Numbered from the stretch's first letter, positions 7,989 through 17,636 are shown. The stretch: 40,656 bases of DNA from Litoreibacter sp. (GCA_026710325.1 JAPORH010000017.1:1-40656); one strand, 5' to 3'. Translations and numbers: made by a program. Notes: generated from the sequence alone by a model not told the origin.

Positions 7989-9092
7989 TTAAATGCGGTA
8001 TTGCGCTGCCAGCCATAGCTGAAAATCGCGGATCGTGCCTTCGTAATCGTCACCAGCAAGCGGGCCGGACAGCGCGTAATCTGATCCGAGAGCAACTTGC
8101 ATGCGTTCCAGCTTTTCGCGATCCTCCTGATTGACCTCCTCCCACAGTTTGACGCGGGCCGCGACGGTATCGGCGTCCAGATCATCGCCATAGGTCGAGA
8201 GCGTCCATTTTACGCGCACTTGGCCAGCGTTCAGCGGGAAGAGGAAGAGAGAGACGAGAAGGCTCGCCGCCTGGCTTGCGACCTGAGTGGGAAAAACTGA
8301 GAAAAGCGTGGACCTGAGCCGTTCATCTTCAGTCAGGTTTGGTGCGCCCAGCCCGCGTGACGGAATGTCCTTTGGGTAGTTCGCAGCGTAGGAGGTGAAG
8401 CCGTCGCCGCCTTCCAGCTTACGAGCGAGACCTGTGGGCGTGTAACTGTGCAGCGTTTCCGGATGGACGACCGAGAGGTGGTAGCCCTCCATGAAATTCT
8501 CGACCAGGCATTTCCAGTTTGTGTTCCAGACCTCCTCCGCGACATGCGCGATCTTGAAATCGGCGCTTTGGTAGTTGGCCAGAAGCTTATCGAGAGCGGG
8601 ATGGTCAAACGGCAGGGCGTCTGCGTCGAGGTTCACGTAGATGAACCCGTTCCAAAGCTGGATGTTGTGGCGGTGTAGGCTGCAATTTTTGGCGTCAAAG
8701 CCTGCGTTTTTCATGCGCGCCGCGCGCAAGAGACCACCGTCGAGGTCGTAGGCCCATGCGTGGTAGGAGCACACGAAACGCTTTGTGCTCCCCCTGCCCT
8801 CCGCCAGCGGCATGCCCCGGTGGCGACAGACATTGGCGAGGACCGCGATATCGCCATCTGTTTGTCTGACAACGATCAACGGCTCGTTTAGTACCTGCGC
8901 GGTGAAGAAGTCGCCCGCCTCACGAACCTCGTCCGCGCGACCAAGACAGTGCCAGCCGCGCCGCAAAACACCGGCTGCCTCCCGCTTGAACTGGTCTTCG
9001 CAGGTGTAAAACGCGCCGGGCATGGTCATGAGGCGGTCCGCGGGAAGGGCTGCCACCTGCTGCAATTGCGCGGAAAGCGTTTGCATGCTCAC
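7989..9092 (-). CDS. Aromatic ring-hydroxylating dioxygenase alpha-type subunit (Rieske), copy 1
   Basis: Rieske motif CRHRGMPLAEGRGSTKRFVCSYHAWAYDLDG. Mononuclear iron region NWKCLVENFMEGYHLSVVHPETL. Confidence 0.93.
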   Translation of the reverse strand: MSMQTLSAQLQQVAALPADRLMTMPGAFYTCEDQFKREAAGVLRRGWHCLGRADEVREAGDFFTAQVLNEPLIVVRQTDGDIAVLANVCRHRGMPLAEGRGSTKRFVCSYHAWAYDLDGGLLRAARMKNAGFDAKNCSLHRHNIQLWNGFIYVNLDADALPFDHPALDKLLANYQSADFKIAHVAEEVWNTNWKCLVENFMEGYHLSVVHPETLHSYTPTGLARKLEGGDGFTSYAANYPKDIPSRGLGAPNLTEDERLRSTLFSVFPTQVASQAASLLVSLFLFPLNAGQVRVKWTLSTYGDDLDADTVAARVKLWEEVNQEDREKLERMQVALGSDYALSGPLAGDDYEGTIRDFQLWLAAQYRI

Positions 9093-10255
9093 CCCTCGCC
9101 GAGACCAGCCGGAACGTAGGACGGATCCATCCGGCTCATCAGATATTGGGCGAAGTCAAAATTCGGGCGTTCCAGATGCGACAGATGACCCGGCTCCGCC
9201 CCATCAGCGGAAAGGCCGCGATAAACCTTCTCGGTGCAACCGCGATCCTCGACATTGACCTCGTCGAGGAGCGTTTTGAGGTCGAGCAGATTTTGCTGCG
9301 CCTCCGCGTCTTCTTTGTAGTCATCCGACATGCCCCCGCCAAAGCGGATTTGCACTTGACCGGGGCCTTGTGGATGCAGGCTGAGATACCAGAAATAGCC
9401 AGGCGTCAGAGTGATCAGAAGGCTGGGGTAGATCGCCAGCAGGAACGTCGTGCGCCGCTCATCGCCCATCAATCGGTCATTCTTGGGATGCGCCATCGCA
9501 ATACGCAGCGTCTCGTCTTTCAGGATCGTGTGGTAATTGAACGCCTTGCGCCCGGGTGGGCAGATCATCTCATCGAGCTTGGAAAGGCCGCCAATCGTGC
9601 CCGCGTGGCAGACCGGTAGGTGATAGCTTTCCATGAAATTCTCGGCGAGGACCTTCCAATTCGTGTCCCAAAGATGCTCTTCAAAAAACGTCTCGGTGTA
9701 GTTGGTCATGTCATAGCCTTTGACCAGCTCTTCGACCTCCTTCAGCTCTTCGGCCACGGGTGTGGCGTCGGGGTTCAGGGTGATGAAGACCCAGCCGAGC
9801 CATTCCTCGCAAGCGACATCGGGCAGGCTGTAATCGTCCTTGCAAAAGGCTGTGTTGCCATTCATCGCGGGTGCGCCGCGCAGGCTGCCATCGAGATTAT
9901 AGGTCCAGGCGTGATAAGGGCAGACGATGGTTTTCGCGTTGCCTCGGCCATGCAGCAGCGTCGACATACGGTGGCGGCAGACATTGGAGAAGGCCCGCAG
10001 CGCCCCATCCTTGTCGCGCAGCACGATCACAGGTTGGCCCGCCAGATCGCAGGTCACATAGTCACCGGGGTTTGCCAAAGCGCTGGCCCGCCCGACGCAG
10101 AACCAAGTTTTCTTGAAGATATGTTCCAGCTCCGCCGCGACGAAAGTCTCGGAGGTGTAGACCTCCGGCGGCATGGCGCGCGCCTGTTCGAACGGCACGG
10201 AGACGTTGGAGCGCAGCGTTTCGATCGGGTTTGGAATTGGCTTGGCGATGGTCAT
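9089..10255 (-). CDS. Aromatic ring-hydroxylating dioxygenase alpha-type subunit (Rieske), copy 2
   Basis: Rieske motif CRHRMSTLLHGRGNAKTIVCPYHAWTYNLDG. Iron-site region NWKVLAENFMESYHLPVCHAGTIGG. 4-bp overlap with copy 1. Confidence 0.93.
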   Translation of the reverse strand: MTIAKPIPNPIETLRSNVSVPFEQARAMPPEVYTSETFVAAELEHIFKKTWFCVGRASALANPGDYVTCDLAGQPVIVLRDKDGALRAFSNVCRHRMSTLLHGRGNAKTIVCPYHAWTYNLDGSLRGAPAMNGNTAFCKDDYSLPDVACEEWLGWVFITLNPDATPVAEELKEVEELVKGYDMTNYTETFFEEHLWDTNWKVLAENFMESYHLPVCHAGTIGGLSKLDEMICPPGRKAFNYHTILKDETLRIAMAHPKNDRLMGDERRTTFLLAIYPSLLITLTPGYFWYLSLHPQGPGQVQIRFGGGMSDDYKEDAEAQQNLLDLKTLLDEVNVEDRGCTEKVYRGLSADGAEPGHLSHLERPNFDFAQYLMSRMDPSYVPAGLGEG

Positions 10256-10271
10256 GATGCGGCTCCCAGTC

Positions 10272-11528
10272 TCAGGCGGATGCGGGGCGATAATCGCGGT
10301 AGTTGCGTTGGATCTCTATCTGGTCTGCGACATGTGCAGCGTCGTGCCAGACCCCCCAGATAAAGGTGGAGCCCCGGCGCGATTGCCATGGCAAGCCTAA
10401 AAAATAGAGCCCCGTCTCAGGCGAGACCCCGCGCTGATGGAGCGGTGCACCGGTTTGATCAAAGGCATGAGGCAGATCAATCCAGCTGAAATCCTGCCGG
10501 TAACCCGTCGACCAGATCACGGTTGTGATCCCGGCTGCGGCCAGATCAAGTTCCCGAATAGGATTGGTCAGACAATCTGGGTCGGCGGGCAGCACGTAAG
10601 CCTCAGGCTCCTCGGGCAGGTCGAGGCCAAACCGCTCGATATAGGCATCGGCCTGCGCCAGCATGTCGAGGTAATTGGCGTCGCCCGCCGCGATATTCTC
10701 CGCCAAATCACCATCGAACAAAAGCTTTCCGTCCTCGAAACCGGAAGCACGACCCAGAAGCGTCATACTCGCATGCGCGAGCCTGCGGAAATCAACCGTT
10801 TCGCCGCCCCGCGCGCCGCTGACCGAAATAGTGAGATGCTCAGTGCCCGGGGCTTTCGCGGCCAAATCCCAAAGACCTAAAACGCCGAGCCACCAGCAAT
10901 AGTCGCGGCCGCGATAGCTGCGCGGCGGGCGATCATGGGGGCCTACACATAGATAGACCTTGCGCCCGGCGCGTTGCAGCTCATCCGCGATCTGCCCGCC
11001 GGATGAGCCCGCACCCACCACAAGCACGGCACCTTCGGCCAACTGATGCGGGTTTCGGTAGCTGGCAGAATGGATTTGCGCCACCCCTGCGGTTTCGGGG
11101 ATGAAATCGGGAAAGACCGGCGTCTGGAATGCGCCCGTGGCGGACACGATGTTTTGCGCCTCGATCGTACCCTCAGATGTGTCGACCAAAAAACCGGACC
11201 GACCCGCCGCGCGTCGTGCTTGTTTGACCTCGACCCCGGTGCGGATTGGCGCGTCATGGGTTTCGGCGAAGCTTTGCAAAGTGTCAGCAACTTCATCCTT
11301 GCCCGGAAACCCCTCGGGGCCCGTGTTTGGAAAACTCATGCCCGGAAAGCAGTCATGCCAAGCGGGGCCGTTGGCCACGAGCGAGTCCCAGCGGCGCGAC
11401 CGCCAGCTTTCTGCGATACGGTCCCGCTCCAGAACAAGATGCGGGATCCCGCGCCGCGTCAGATGCGCGCTCGCAGCAATTCCCGCCTGCCCGGCGCCGA
11501 CGACGAGTGTATCTATGGTTTCGCTCAA
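10272..11528 (-). CDS. Flavin-containing monooxygenase-like NAD(P)/FAD-binding protein
   Basis: DTLVVGAGQAGIAASAHLTRRGIPHLVLERDRIAESWRSRRWDSL and VLVVGAGSSGGQIADELQRAGRKVYL. TTG start inferred from AAGGAG 8 nt upstream. Confidence 0.85.
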   Translation of the reverse strand: MSETIDTLVVGAGQAGIAASAHLTRRGIPHLVLERDRIAESWRSRRWDSLVANGPAWHDCFPGMSFPNTGPEGFPGKDEVADTLQSFAETHDAPIRTGVEVKQARRAAGRSGFLVDTSEGTIEAQNIVSATGAFQTPVFPDFIPETAGVAQIHSASYRNPHQLAEGAVLVVGAGSSGGQIADELQRAGRKVYLCVGPHDRPPRSYRGRDYCWWLGVLGLWDLAAKAPGTEHLTISVSGARGGETVDFRRLAHASMTLLGRASGFEDGKLLFDGDLAENIAAGDANYLDMLAQADAYIERFGLDLPEEPEAYVLPADPDCLTNPIRELDLAAAGITTVIWSTGYRQDFSWIDLPHAFDQTGAPLHQRGVSPETGLYFLGLPWQSRRGSTFIWGVWHDAAHVADQIEIQRNYRDYRPASA

Positions 11529-11602
11529 AACGCACACTCCTTGGTGAACAAGCTGATTTTGCAGCTCAGTAGCCTCAAATAAAGCGCAAATTCCCAAAGG
11601 CC

Positions 11603-11623
11603 GCGTTAGGCAAAGCCTAACGC
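11603..11623. promoter_or_regulatory. Perfect palindrome, candidate LysR-type operator for the FMO-Rieske operon
   Basis: GCGTTAGGC-AAA-GCCTAACGC. It contains TAGGCAAAGCCTA (T-N11-A) about 75 bp upstream of the first gene of the operon. No U-tract on either strand. Confidence 0.6.
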
Positions 11624-11637
11624 TGGTGGCACTCGAT

Positions 11638-12066
11638 TCAAATGACTTCCCGAAGGAGCGGGCAGGTCGCCGAATTTGAAACGCCGGGGATTTCACGGAT
11701 GCGGTTAAGGACCGCATCGAAATCGGACAAAGTGGATGTCTCAAGTTGGATGACCATATCCCAGACGCCACAGGTGCGATGCAGACGCACCACTTCGCTC
11801 ATACGTTTTAGCGCCTTTTCAACGCTCGCTGCCGCATTGCCGCGCACCTCGATCATCATCATGGCGTGGACTCGCTCGCGCGTTTCGACCTCCCCCAACT
11901 CGACCGTGAAGCGTTTGATGGCGCGGGTTTCGGTCAAACGTGAAAGGCGGTTTTGCACGGTACCGCGCGCCAGCTTCAATTGCCCAGCGAGGGTCGTGAC
12001 AGAAGCGCGCGCATCGAGCGTGAGCGCGTCGATGAGCTTTCTGTCGATATCGTCCAGTTCGATCAT
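11638..12066 (-). CDS. Lrp/AsnC family transcriptional regulator
   Basis: LDDIDRKLIDALTLDARASVTTLAGQLKLARGTVQNRLSRLTETRAIKRFTV. Divergent from arginase. Confidence 0.93.
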   Translation of the reverse strand: MIELDDIDRKLIDALTLDARASVTTLAGQLKLARGTVQNRLSRLTETRAIKRFTVELGEVETRERVHAMMMIEVRGNAAASVEKALKRMSEVVRLHRTCGVWDMVIQLETSTLSDFDAVLNRIREIPGVSNSATCPLLREVI

Positions 12067-12094
12067 TTTGATTTTTTGACCTCATCTTTCTGAG

Positions 12095-12149
12095 CAAAAT
12101 TATCAACGATCAATCAATTTTGAAAGAGACTGATCAAAATGAGCATCAG
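12095..12149. promoter_or_regulatory. Divergent AsnC/arginase regulatory region with inverted repeats
   Basis: CAAAATT(12095-12101)...AATTTTG(12116-12122) and CTGAT(12130-12134)...ATCAG(12145-12149). Confidence 0.4.
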
Positions 12150-12175
12150 ATATTACCTTCAAAGGAAGGCTACAG

Positions 12176-13111
12176 ATGCAAAAACACTGCTCGATACTTG
12201 GAATACCCGTTGAATCAGGCGCCGGGCGGCGCGGCTGCATGATGGGCCCGGACGCTATGCGCACCGCAGGCCTTGCGGAGACGCTGGACAGCTTGGGCTA
12301 TGTTGTTGAGGACCTCGGCAATTTGGTGCCACCGCAGGACATCGTAGACGTCAAAGGGCCCGCACATCTGGTCCGGCTCAGCGAAACGGTGGCTTGGACC
12401 CAAACCATTCACGACGCGGCCTATGCGCTAAGTCAAAAAGAGACATGCCCGATCTTTGTCGGCGGGGATCACTCGATGGCGGCCGGTACGCTGACGGCAA
12501 TGAGCCGCCTCGCCGCCGAGCAATCCCGCCCGCTTTTTGTCCTCTGGCTTGATGCGCATCCGGATATGAACACGTTGAGCTCGACCGTGTCGGGTCACCT
12601 GCACGGTACACCCGTGGCCTACGCCATGGGGCAGGACGGATTTGACGGCATCTTTCCACCTGTGGATCACCCGCTCGACCCCGCGAAACTATGCATGATT
12701 GGCCTGCGCTCGATTGACCCGCCAGAACAGAAGCTGATCGGAGAGCTCGGCGTCGACGTTTGGGATATGCGTCGGATTGATGAGGGCGGTGTAAAGGGTG
12801 CCATCATCGACCTGTTGGAACGCGTAAACGCGGCGGATGGCTTGCTGCATGTCAGCTTCGATGTCGACTTTCTGGACCCCAGCATTGCCCCTGCGGTTGG
12901 CACGACTGTGCCGGGTGGTGCTACCTTTCGGGAGGCCCATCTGATCATGGAACTGCTCGCTGATAGCGGGCGTGTCACCTCCCTCGAACTCACCGAGCTT
13001 AACCCGTTTCTCGACACGAGCGGCAAGACCGCAGACCTGATGACTGATCTGACCGCGTCGCTGTTTGGCAAACGCGTGCTCGACCGCCCAACTGCTAGGA
13101 GCGCCGCATGA
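12176..13111 (+). CDS. rocF: Arginase
   Basis: GGDHSMAAGTL, LWLDAHPDMNT, SGHLHGTPVAYAMG, LLHVSFDVDFLDPSIAPAVGTTVPGG. Confidence 0.93.
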   Translation: MQKHCSILGIPVESGAGRRGCMMGPDAMRTAGLAETLDSLGYVVEDLGNLVPPQDIVDVKGPAHLVRLSETVAWTQTIHDAAYALSQKETCPIFVGGDHSMAAGTLTAMSRLAAEQSRPLFVLWLDAHPDMNTLSSTVSGHLHGTPVAYAMGQDGFDGIFPPVDHPLDPAKLCMIGLRSIDPPEQKLIGELGVDVWDMRRIDEGGVKGAIIDLLERVNAADGLLHVSFDVDFLDPSIAPAVGTTVPGGATFREAHLIMELLADSGRVTSLELTELNPFLDTSGKTADLMTDLTASLFGKRVLDRPTARSAA

Positions 13112-14157
13112 CCCCTCCCTCCGCACTTGCCCTTGTACCCTTCGTCAGCGTCGCCAACATGATGCGGCTGATCCACGCCATTGGCCCGCGCAGTGCGGTG
13201 GCCGATATGGTTGGCTATATCGAGGAAGACTTTCGACGCTGGAAACAGTTTGACAAAACCCCGCGCGTGGCCGCGCATTCCGAGGAAGGCGTGATTGAGC
13301 TTATGCCCACGGCCAATGACGAGCTTTATGGGTTCAAATATGTCAACGGCCACCCCGCCAATATGAAACGAGGCTACCAGACCGTGACGGCTTTTGGCGT
13401 CTTATCCAAAGTAGCCACCGGCTACCCCGTGTTGTTGACCGAGATGACGCTTCTGACCGCACTTCGCACTGCGGCGACATCCGCTATGGCCGCGAAATAT
13501 CTTGCGCCCGAAGGTGCCACTGTCATGGCGATGATCGGCAATGGGGCTCAGTGCGAATTTCAGGCCTTGGCTATGGCCGAGATTTGCGGGATCAAGACGG
13601 TGCGGCTTTACGATATCGATCCTAGCGCGACTGAAAAGTCGGCTACGAATTTGCAGGGCCAAGGGCTAGACGTCATTAGCTGCGCCACGCCAGAAGAGGC
13701 CATCGCAGGCGCGCAGATCATCACCACCTGCACAGCCGATAAACGCAATGCGACGGTGCTGACGGACAATATGGTCGGCGCGGGCGTCCATATTAACGCC
13801 ATTGGCGGCGACTGCCCCGGCAAGACCGAGCTGCACCCGGATATCTTGCATCGTTCCGACATCTTTGTGGAGTTTCCGGACCAAACCTGGATTGAAGGTG
13901 AAATTCAGGTGTTGGACCGCGATCATCCGATTACCGAGCTTTGGCGCGTGATTTCGGGGGAAAAATCGGGGCGCGAAAACGCAAACCAAATCACGCTATT
14001 CGACAGTGTCGGCTTCGCAATGGAGGATTTTTCGGCGCTCCGCTACATCCGCGACCAATTGGACAAGCATCCCTATTTTGACGAGTTGGATATGCTGGCC
14101 GACCCTGATGAGCCGCGCGATCTGTTTGGGATGCTGCAGCGCTCCTCCGCTGCATGA
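13108..14157 (+). CDS. Ornithine cyclodeaminase
   Basis: NGHPANMKRGYQTVTAFGVLSKVATGYPVLLTEMTLLTALRTAATSAMAAKYLAPEGATVMAMIGNGAQ. ATGA overlap with arginase. Confidence 0.93.
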   Translation: MTPPSALALVPFVSVANMMRLIHAIGPRSAVADMVGYIEEDFRRWKQFDKTPRVAAHSEEGVIELMPTANDELYGFKYVNGHPANMKRGYQTVTAFGVLSKVATGYPVLLTEMTLLTALRTAATSAMAAKYLAPEGATVMAMIGNGAQCEFQALAMAEICGIKTVRLYDIDPSATEKSATNLQGQGLDVISCATPEEAIAGAQIITTCTADKRNATVLTDNMVGAGVHINAIGGDCPGKTELHPDILHRSDIFVEFPDQTWIEGEIQVLDRDHPITELWRVISGEKSGRENANQITLFDSVGFAMEDFSALRYIRDQLDKHPYFDELDMLADPDEPRDLFGMLQRSSAA

Positions 14158-14257
14158 AAGGAGGGGCGTGGCCTGAAATCGGCGCGGTGCAGGCTCAAAT
14201 TGTTCGACCAGTCGCGATGTTCGCGTCGGATACATTCAATGAGTTCCATGATCATTT

Positions 14258-15229
14258 ATGATGCGGTACCAACAACGCGCTGAGCTCAGGAGGCGCGATT
14301 TGACGGCTGCACCATCTCGAACCGAACTACAGGACATGCTTTCGAGGATTGACTGCGACGTTCGCGCGACTGCGGATTGGGGAGTGCCTGCACAGTATAT
14401 TCCGCAACTGGCCCAAATTGAGCCTGCCCAACTTGGGATCGCGATTTGCGACGCGAGCGGGGAGTGCTTCACCGCCGGTGATGCGAGCGTGCCCTTTTCG
14501 ATCCAGAGCGTGTCCAAGGTCTTCGCCCTGATCGCCGCCCTCGGACGGATCGGCGATCAGCTTTGGTACCGCGTCGGGCGGGAACCGTCGGGGACTTCAT
14601 TCGATTCAATGGTGCTTTTGGAAAGCGAGGCCGGGCGCCCGCGCAACCCGTTTGTGAATGCTGGCGCTTTGGTGGTGACTGACGCGCTTTTGTCCGGGCG
14701 GGCACCAAAACAAGCACTGGCGGAGGTTCTTGGGCTCGTGCGCGCCCTCTCCGAGGATGACGCCATTCATATCGACGCGGATGTCGCCCGGTCGGAGCAA
14801 GCGACAGGTGCGCGCAACAAAGCGCTCGCGCACTACCTCGACAGCCACAAGAACCTGCGCGAAGAGCCGGAGAAAGTCCTGGGCACTTATTTCCACCAAT
14901 GCGCGATTGAAATGACTTGCGTACAACTGGCCATGGCCGGACGCAGCCTTGCGGGGCTGCCGGGCGCGCCTTCTGTTTTGTCCGAAACAAGGGCACGGCG
15001 CATAAACGCCTTGATGATGACCTGTGGCCATTATGATGGATCTGGCGAGTTCGCGTTTCGCGTGGGTCTACCCGGCAAATCCGGCGTCGGCGGCGGCATT
15101 TTGATCATTGCCCCTGGACGCGCGTCCATTGCGGTTTGGTCGCCTGGGCTGGACGAATACGGGAATTCGAAAGCCGGAACTCGGGCAGCGGCCTTGCTCA
15201 GCGAAGCCACAGGGTGGTCGGTGTTTTGA
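14258..15229 (+). CDS. glsA: Glutaminase A
   Basis: VPFSIQSVSKVFALIAAL, GRPRNPFVNAGALVVTDAL, MTCGHYDGSGEFAFRVGLPGKSGVGGGILIIAPG. Confidence 0.95.
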   Translation: MMRYQQRAELRRRDLTAAPSRTELQDMLSRIDCDVRATADWGVPAQYIPQLAQIEPAQLGIAICDASGECFTAGDASVPFSIQSVSKVFALIAALGRIGDQLWYRVGREPSGTSFDSMVLLESEAGRPRNPFVNAGALVVTDALLSGRAPKQALAEVLGLVRALSEDDAIHIDADVARSEQATGARNKALAHYLDSHKNLREEPEKVLGTYFHQCAIEMTCVQLAMAGRSLAGLPGAPSVLSETRARRINALMMTCGHYDGSGEFAFRVGLPGKSGVGGGILIIAPGRASIAVWSPGLDEYGNSKAGTRAAALLSEATGWSVF

Positions 15230-16065
15230 ACGACAACACCCCTCAGCAGCTGAAGCTTGGGTTGATCGGCGACAAGATCGCATCGTCACGCGCCCCCGCG
15301 CTGCACCGTGCAGCTGGCACTATTGCAGGGTACCAGGTCACCTATGACCTGCTGATACCGCAAGAGCGCGGTCTGCCTTTTGAAGCGCTTTTTGAATGGG
15401 CGCGAGACGCAGCCTATCACGGGTTGAACATCACCTACCCGTATAAAGAACGGGTTGTCGAATACGTCACTATCGATGGTGTGGAATTACGGGCGCTTGG
15501 CGCGGTGAACACAGTTTTGTTCCAGCCAGACGGGGCGCGCGGGTTCAACACCGATCACGACGGGTTCTTGTACGCCTTTAGGGAGGCCCTCGGTGATATG
15601 CATCCGGGCGTGATCTGCCTCATCGGTTGCGGCGGTGTTGGGCGCGCGATTGGCTTTGCCCTCGCGGGATTAGGCGCGGCTGAAATCCGCTGCGTCGACC
15701 TTGATCTTTCGCGTGCAGAACGACTTTCAGATGACCTGAGCCGCGCGTTTCCTTTGCTTCGCGCATGTCCGTCGCGCGATGCGGTGACCTCGGCGCAGGG
15801 CGCCCAGGGCGTGTTGAATTGCACGGCAGTTGGTATGGAGGGCAAAGGTGGTCCGGTTTTGACCTCTACTCAGCTAGACGGGGCCGATTGGGCTTTTGAC
15901 GCCGTCTATACCCCTATGAAAACAGGGTTTTTGAGAGAGGCCGCAGCCGCCGGGGTCCAGATCATAAGCGGTTATAAGTTGTTCTTCTGGCAAGGCGTCT
16001 ATGCTTGGAAGTTGTTTTCCGGCACAGATATCGATCCTGCGGCTTTGAGACGCGCCTTGGTCTGA
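15226..16065 (+). CDS. Shikimate dehydrogenase family protein (atypical)
   Basis: LGLIGDKIASSRAPALHRAAG, GLNITYPYKERVVEYV, ALGAVNTVLF, GFNTDHDGFLYAF, GCGGVGRAIGFALAGLGA. Probable TTG start overlapping the glsA stop. Confidence 0.82.
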   Translation: MNDNTPQQLKLGLIGDKIASSRAPALHRAAGTIAGYQVTYDLLIPQERGLPFEALFEWARDAAYHGLNITYPYKERVVEYVTIDGVELRALGAVNTVLFQPDGARGFNTDHDGFLYAFREALGDMHPGVICLIGCGGVGRAIGFALAGLGAAEIRCVDLDLSRAERLSDDLSRAFPLLRACPSRDAVTSAQGAQGVLNCTAVGMEGKGGPVLTSTQLDGADWAFDAVYTPMKTGFLREAAAAGVQIISGYKLFFWQGVYAWKLFSGTDIDPAALRRALV

Positions 16066-16224
16066 AGCGCGTCACACACAGGAATTTCGAGCTATTTTTT
16101 TGGATTTTCGACCAAACGATCTACCTCACTTACTAGTCGTGGTCGGGTGCGGCAATTTGTAGAGCTTAACGCGCAAAAGTTTGTGTGGTTAGGCTTGGCC
16201 CAGCACAAAGAACGGAGCGGTTTC

Positions 16225-17631
16225 ATGCTCGACGGCTTTTCCGCGGAACACCTGGCGCGATTTCAGTTCGCCTTCACTGTGTCCTTCCACATTATTTTCC
16301 CGGCCTTTTCGATCGGGCTGGCCTCTTACCTGGCAGTCCTCAATGGCCTGTGGTTGCGGACGCGGGATGAGGTTTACCTGAGCCTCTTCAACTACTGGAA
16401 AAAGATTTTTGCCGTAGCCTTTGGGATGGGTGTCGTGTCGGGCATCGTGATGTCCTACCAGTTTGGCACCAACTGGTCGGTTTTCTCGGACAAGACGGGG
16501 CCAATCCTTGGGCCCTTGATGGCCTATGAGGTGCTGTCTGCCTTCTTCCTCGAGGCAGGCTTCCTTGGCATCATGCTTTTTGGCCGCGAACGCGTCGGCG
16601 ACAAACTGCATTTCTTCGCCACCGCGATGGTCGCCTTTGGCACATTGATGTCCGCCACCTGGATCCTGAGCGTGAACAGCTGGATGCAGACGCCTGCGGG
16701 CTATTCGATGAACGAGGTTGGGCAGTTTGTGCCGGAAAACTGGTGGGAGATCGTGTTCAACCCCTCCTTCCCCTACCGACTGACGCATATGGTGTTGGCC
16801 GCCTATCTGACCACGGCACTGGTCGTCGGTGGAGCCGGAGCTTGGCATTTCCTGCGCGGCACCGCCGGGCCAGCATCCAAAAAGATGTTTTCGATGGCCA
16901 TGTGGATGTTGGCGGTGGTCACCCCGTTGCAGATCGTTGCGGGTGATTTCCACGGGATCAACACCTACGAGTACCAGCCGCAAAAAGTCATGGCGATGGA
17001 GGGGCATTTTGACAGCTACCCCGAAGGCGCGCCGTTGATCTTGTTTGGCATCGTCAACGAAGAAGAAAAGCGGGTCGACTATGCGGTAGAGATACCAAAA
17101 CTGTCGTCCCTCATCCTCAAGCACGATTTGAACGCACCGATGGACGGTCTCGACACGATCCCAGATGAGCTGGAGCCGCCCATCACTATCGTTTTCTGGT
17201 CCTTCCGCGTCATGGTGGGGCTTGGCTTTGCGATGCTGGGGCTTGGGCTGTGGTCGCTCTGGGCACGCTACCGGCGAACCTTCTATGAAAGCATCTGGCT
17301 GCATCGCGCGGCATTCGTAATGGGCCCCACGGGCTTTGTTGCGGTGTTGGCAGGCTGGGTGACGACAGAAGTCGGGCGCCAGCCATTTACGGTTTACGGG
17401 CTTTTGCGAACCTCGGATTCGCTCGCCCCCATTGCTGCGCCCGCGGTTGCGGCCTCGCTCATTGCATTCATCGTGGTTTATTTCTTCATTTTCGGGGCGG
17501 GGACATTTTATCTGCTTCGCATGATGGGCGTACCGCCGAAAGACGCCGACAAGATCAAGCTGCGGGAGGGGCCGTTACGCTCCACCGGCATCCACCCCGC
17601 CCCACCCCCACGCACCACACCGGCGGAGTAA
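16225..17631 (+). CDS. cioA: Cytochrome bd-type (cyanide-insensitive-like) ubiquinol oxidase subunit I
   Basis: LARFQFAFTVSFHIIFPAFSIGLASYLAVLNGLWLRT...GRQPFTVYGLLRTSDS. Short Q-loop. Confidence 0.93.
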   Translation: MLDGFSAEHLARFQFAFTVSFHIIFPAFSIGLASYLAVLNGLWLRTRDEVYLSLFNYWKKIFAVAFGMGVVSGIVMSYQFGTNWSVFSDKTGPILGPLMAYEVLSAFFLEAGFLGIMLFGRERVGDKLHFFATAMVAFGTLMSATWILSVNSWMQTPAGYSMNEVGQFVPENWWEIVFNPSFPYRLTHMVLAAYLTTALVVGGAGAWHFLRGTAGPASKKMFSMAMWMLAVVTPLQIVAGDFHGINTYEYQPQKVMAMEGHFDSYPEGAPLILFGIVNEEEKRVDYAVEIPKLSSLILKHDLNAPMDGLDTIPDELEPPITIVFWSFRVMVGLGFAMLGLGLWSLWARYRRTFYESIWLHRAAFVMGPTGFVAVLAGWVTTEVGRQPFTVYGLLRTSDSLAPIAAPAVAASLIAFIVVYFFIFGAGTFYLLRMMGVPPKDADKIKLREGPLRSTGIHPAPPPRTTPAE

Positions 17632-17636
17632 TCGAT

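Noticed and set aside
16189-17304. 371-aa minus-strand ORF
   Set aside because: Antisense shadow of cioA; H/Q/R-rich with no recognisable domain.
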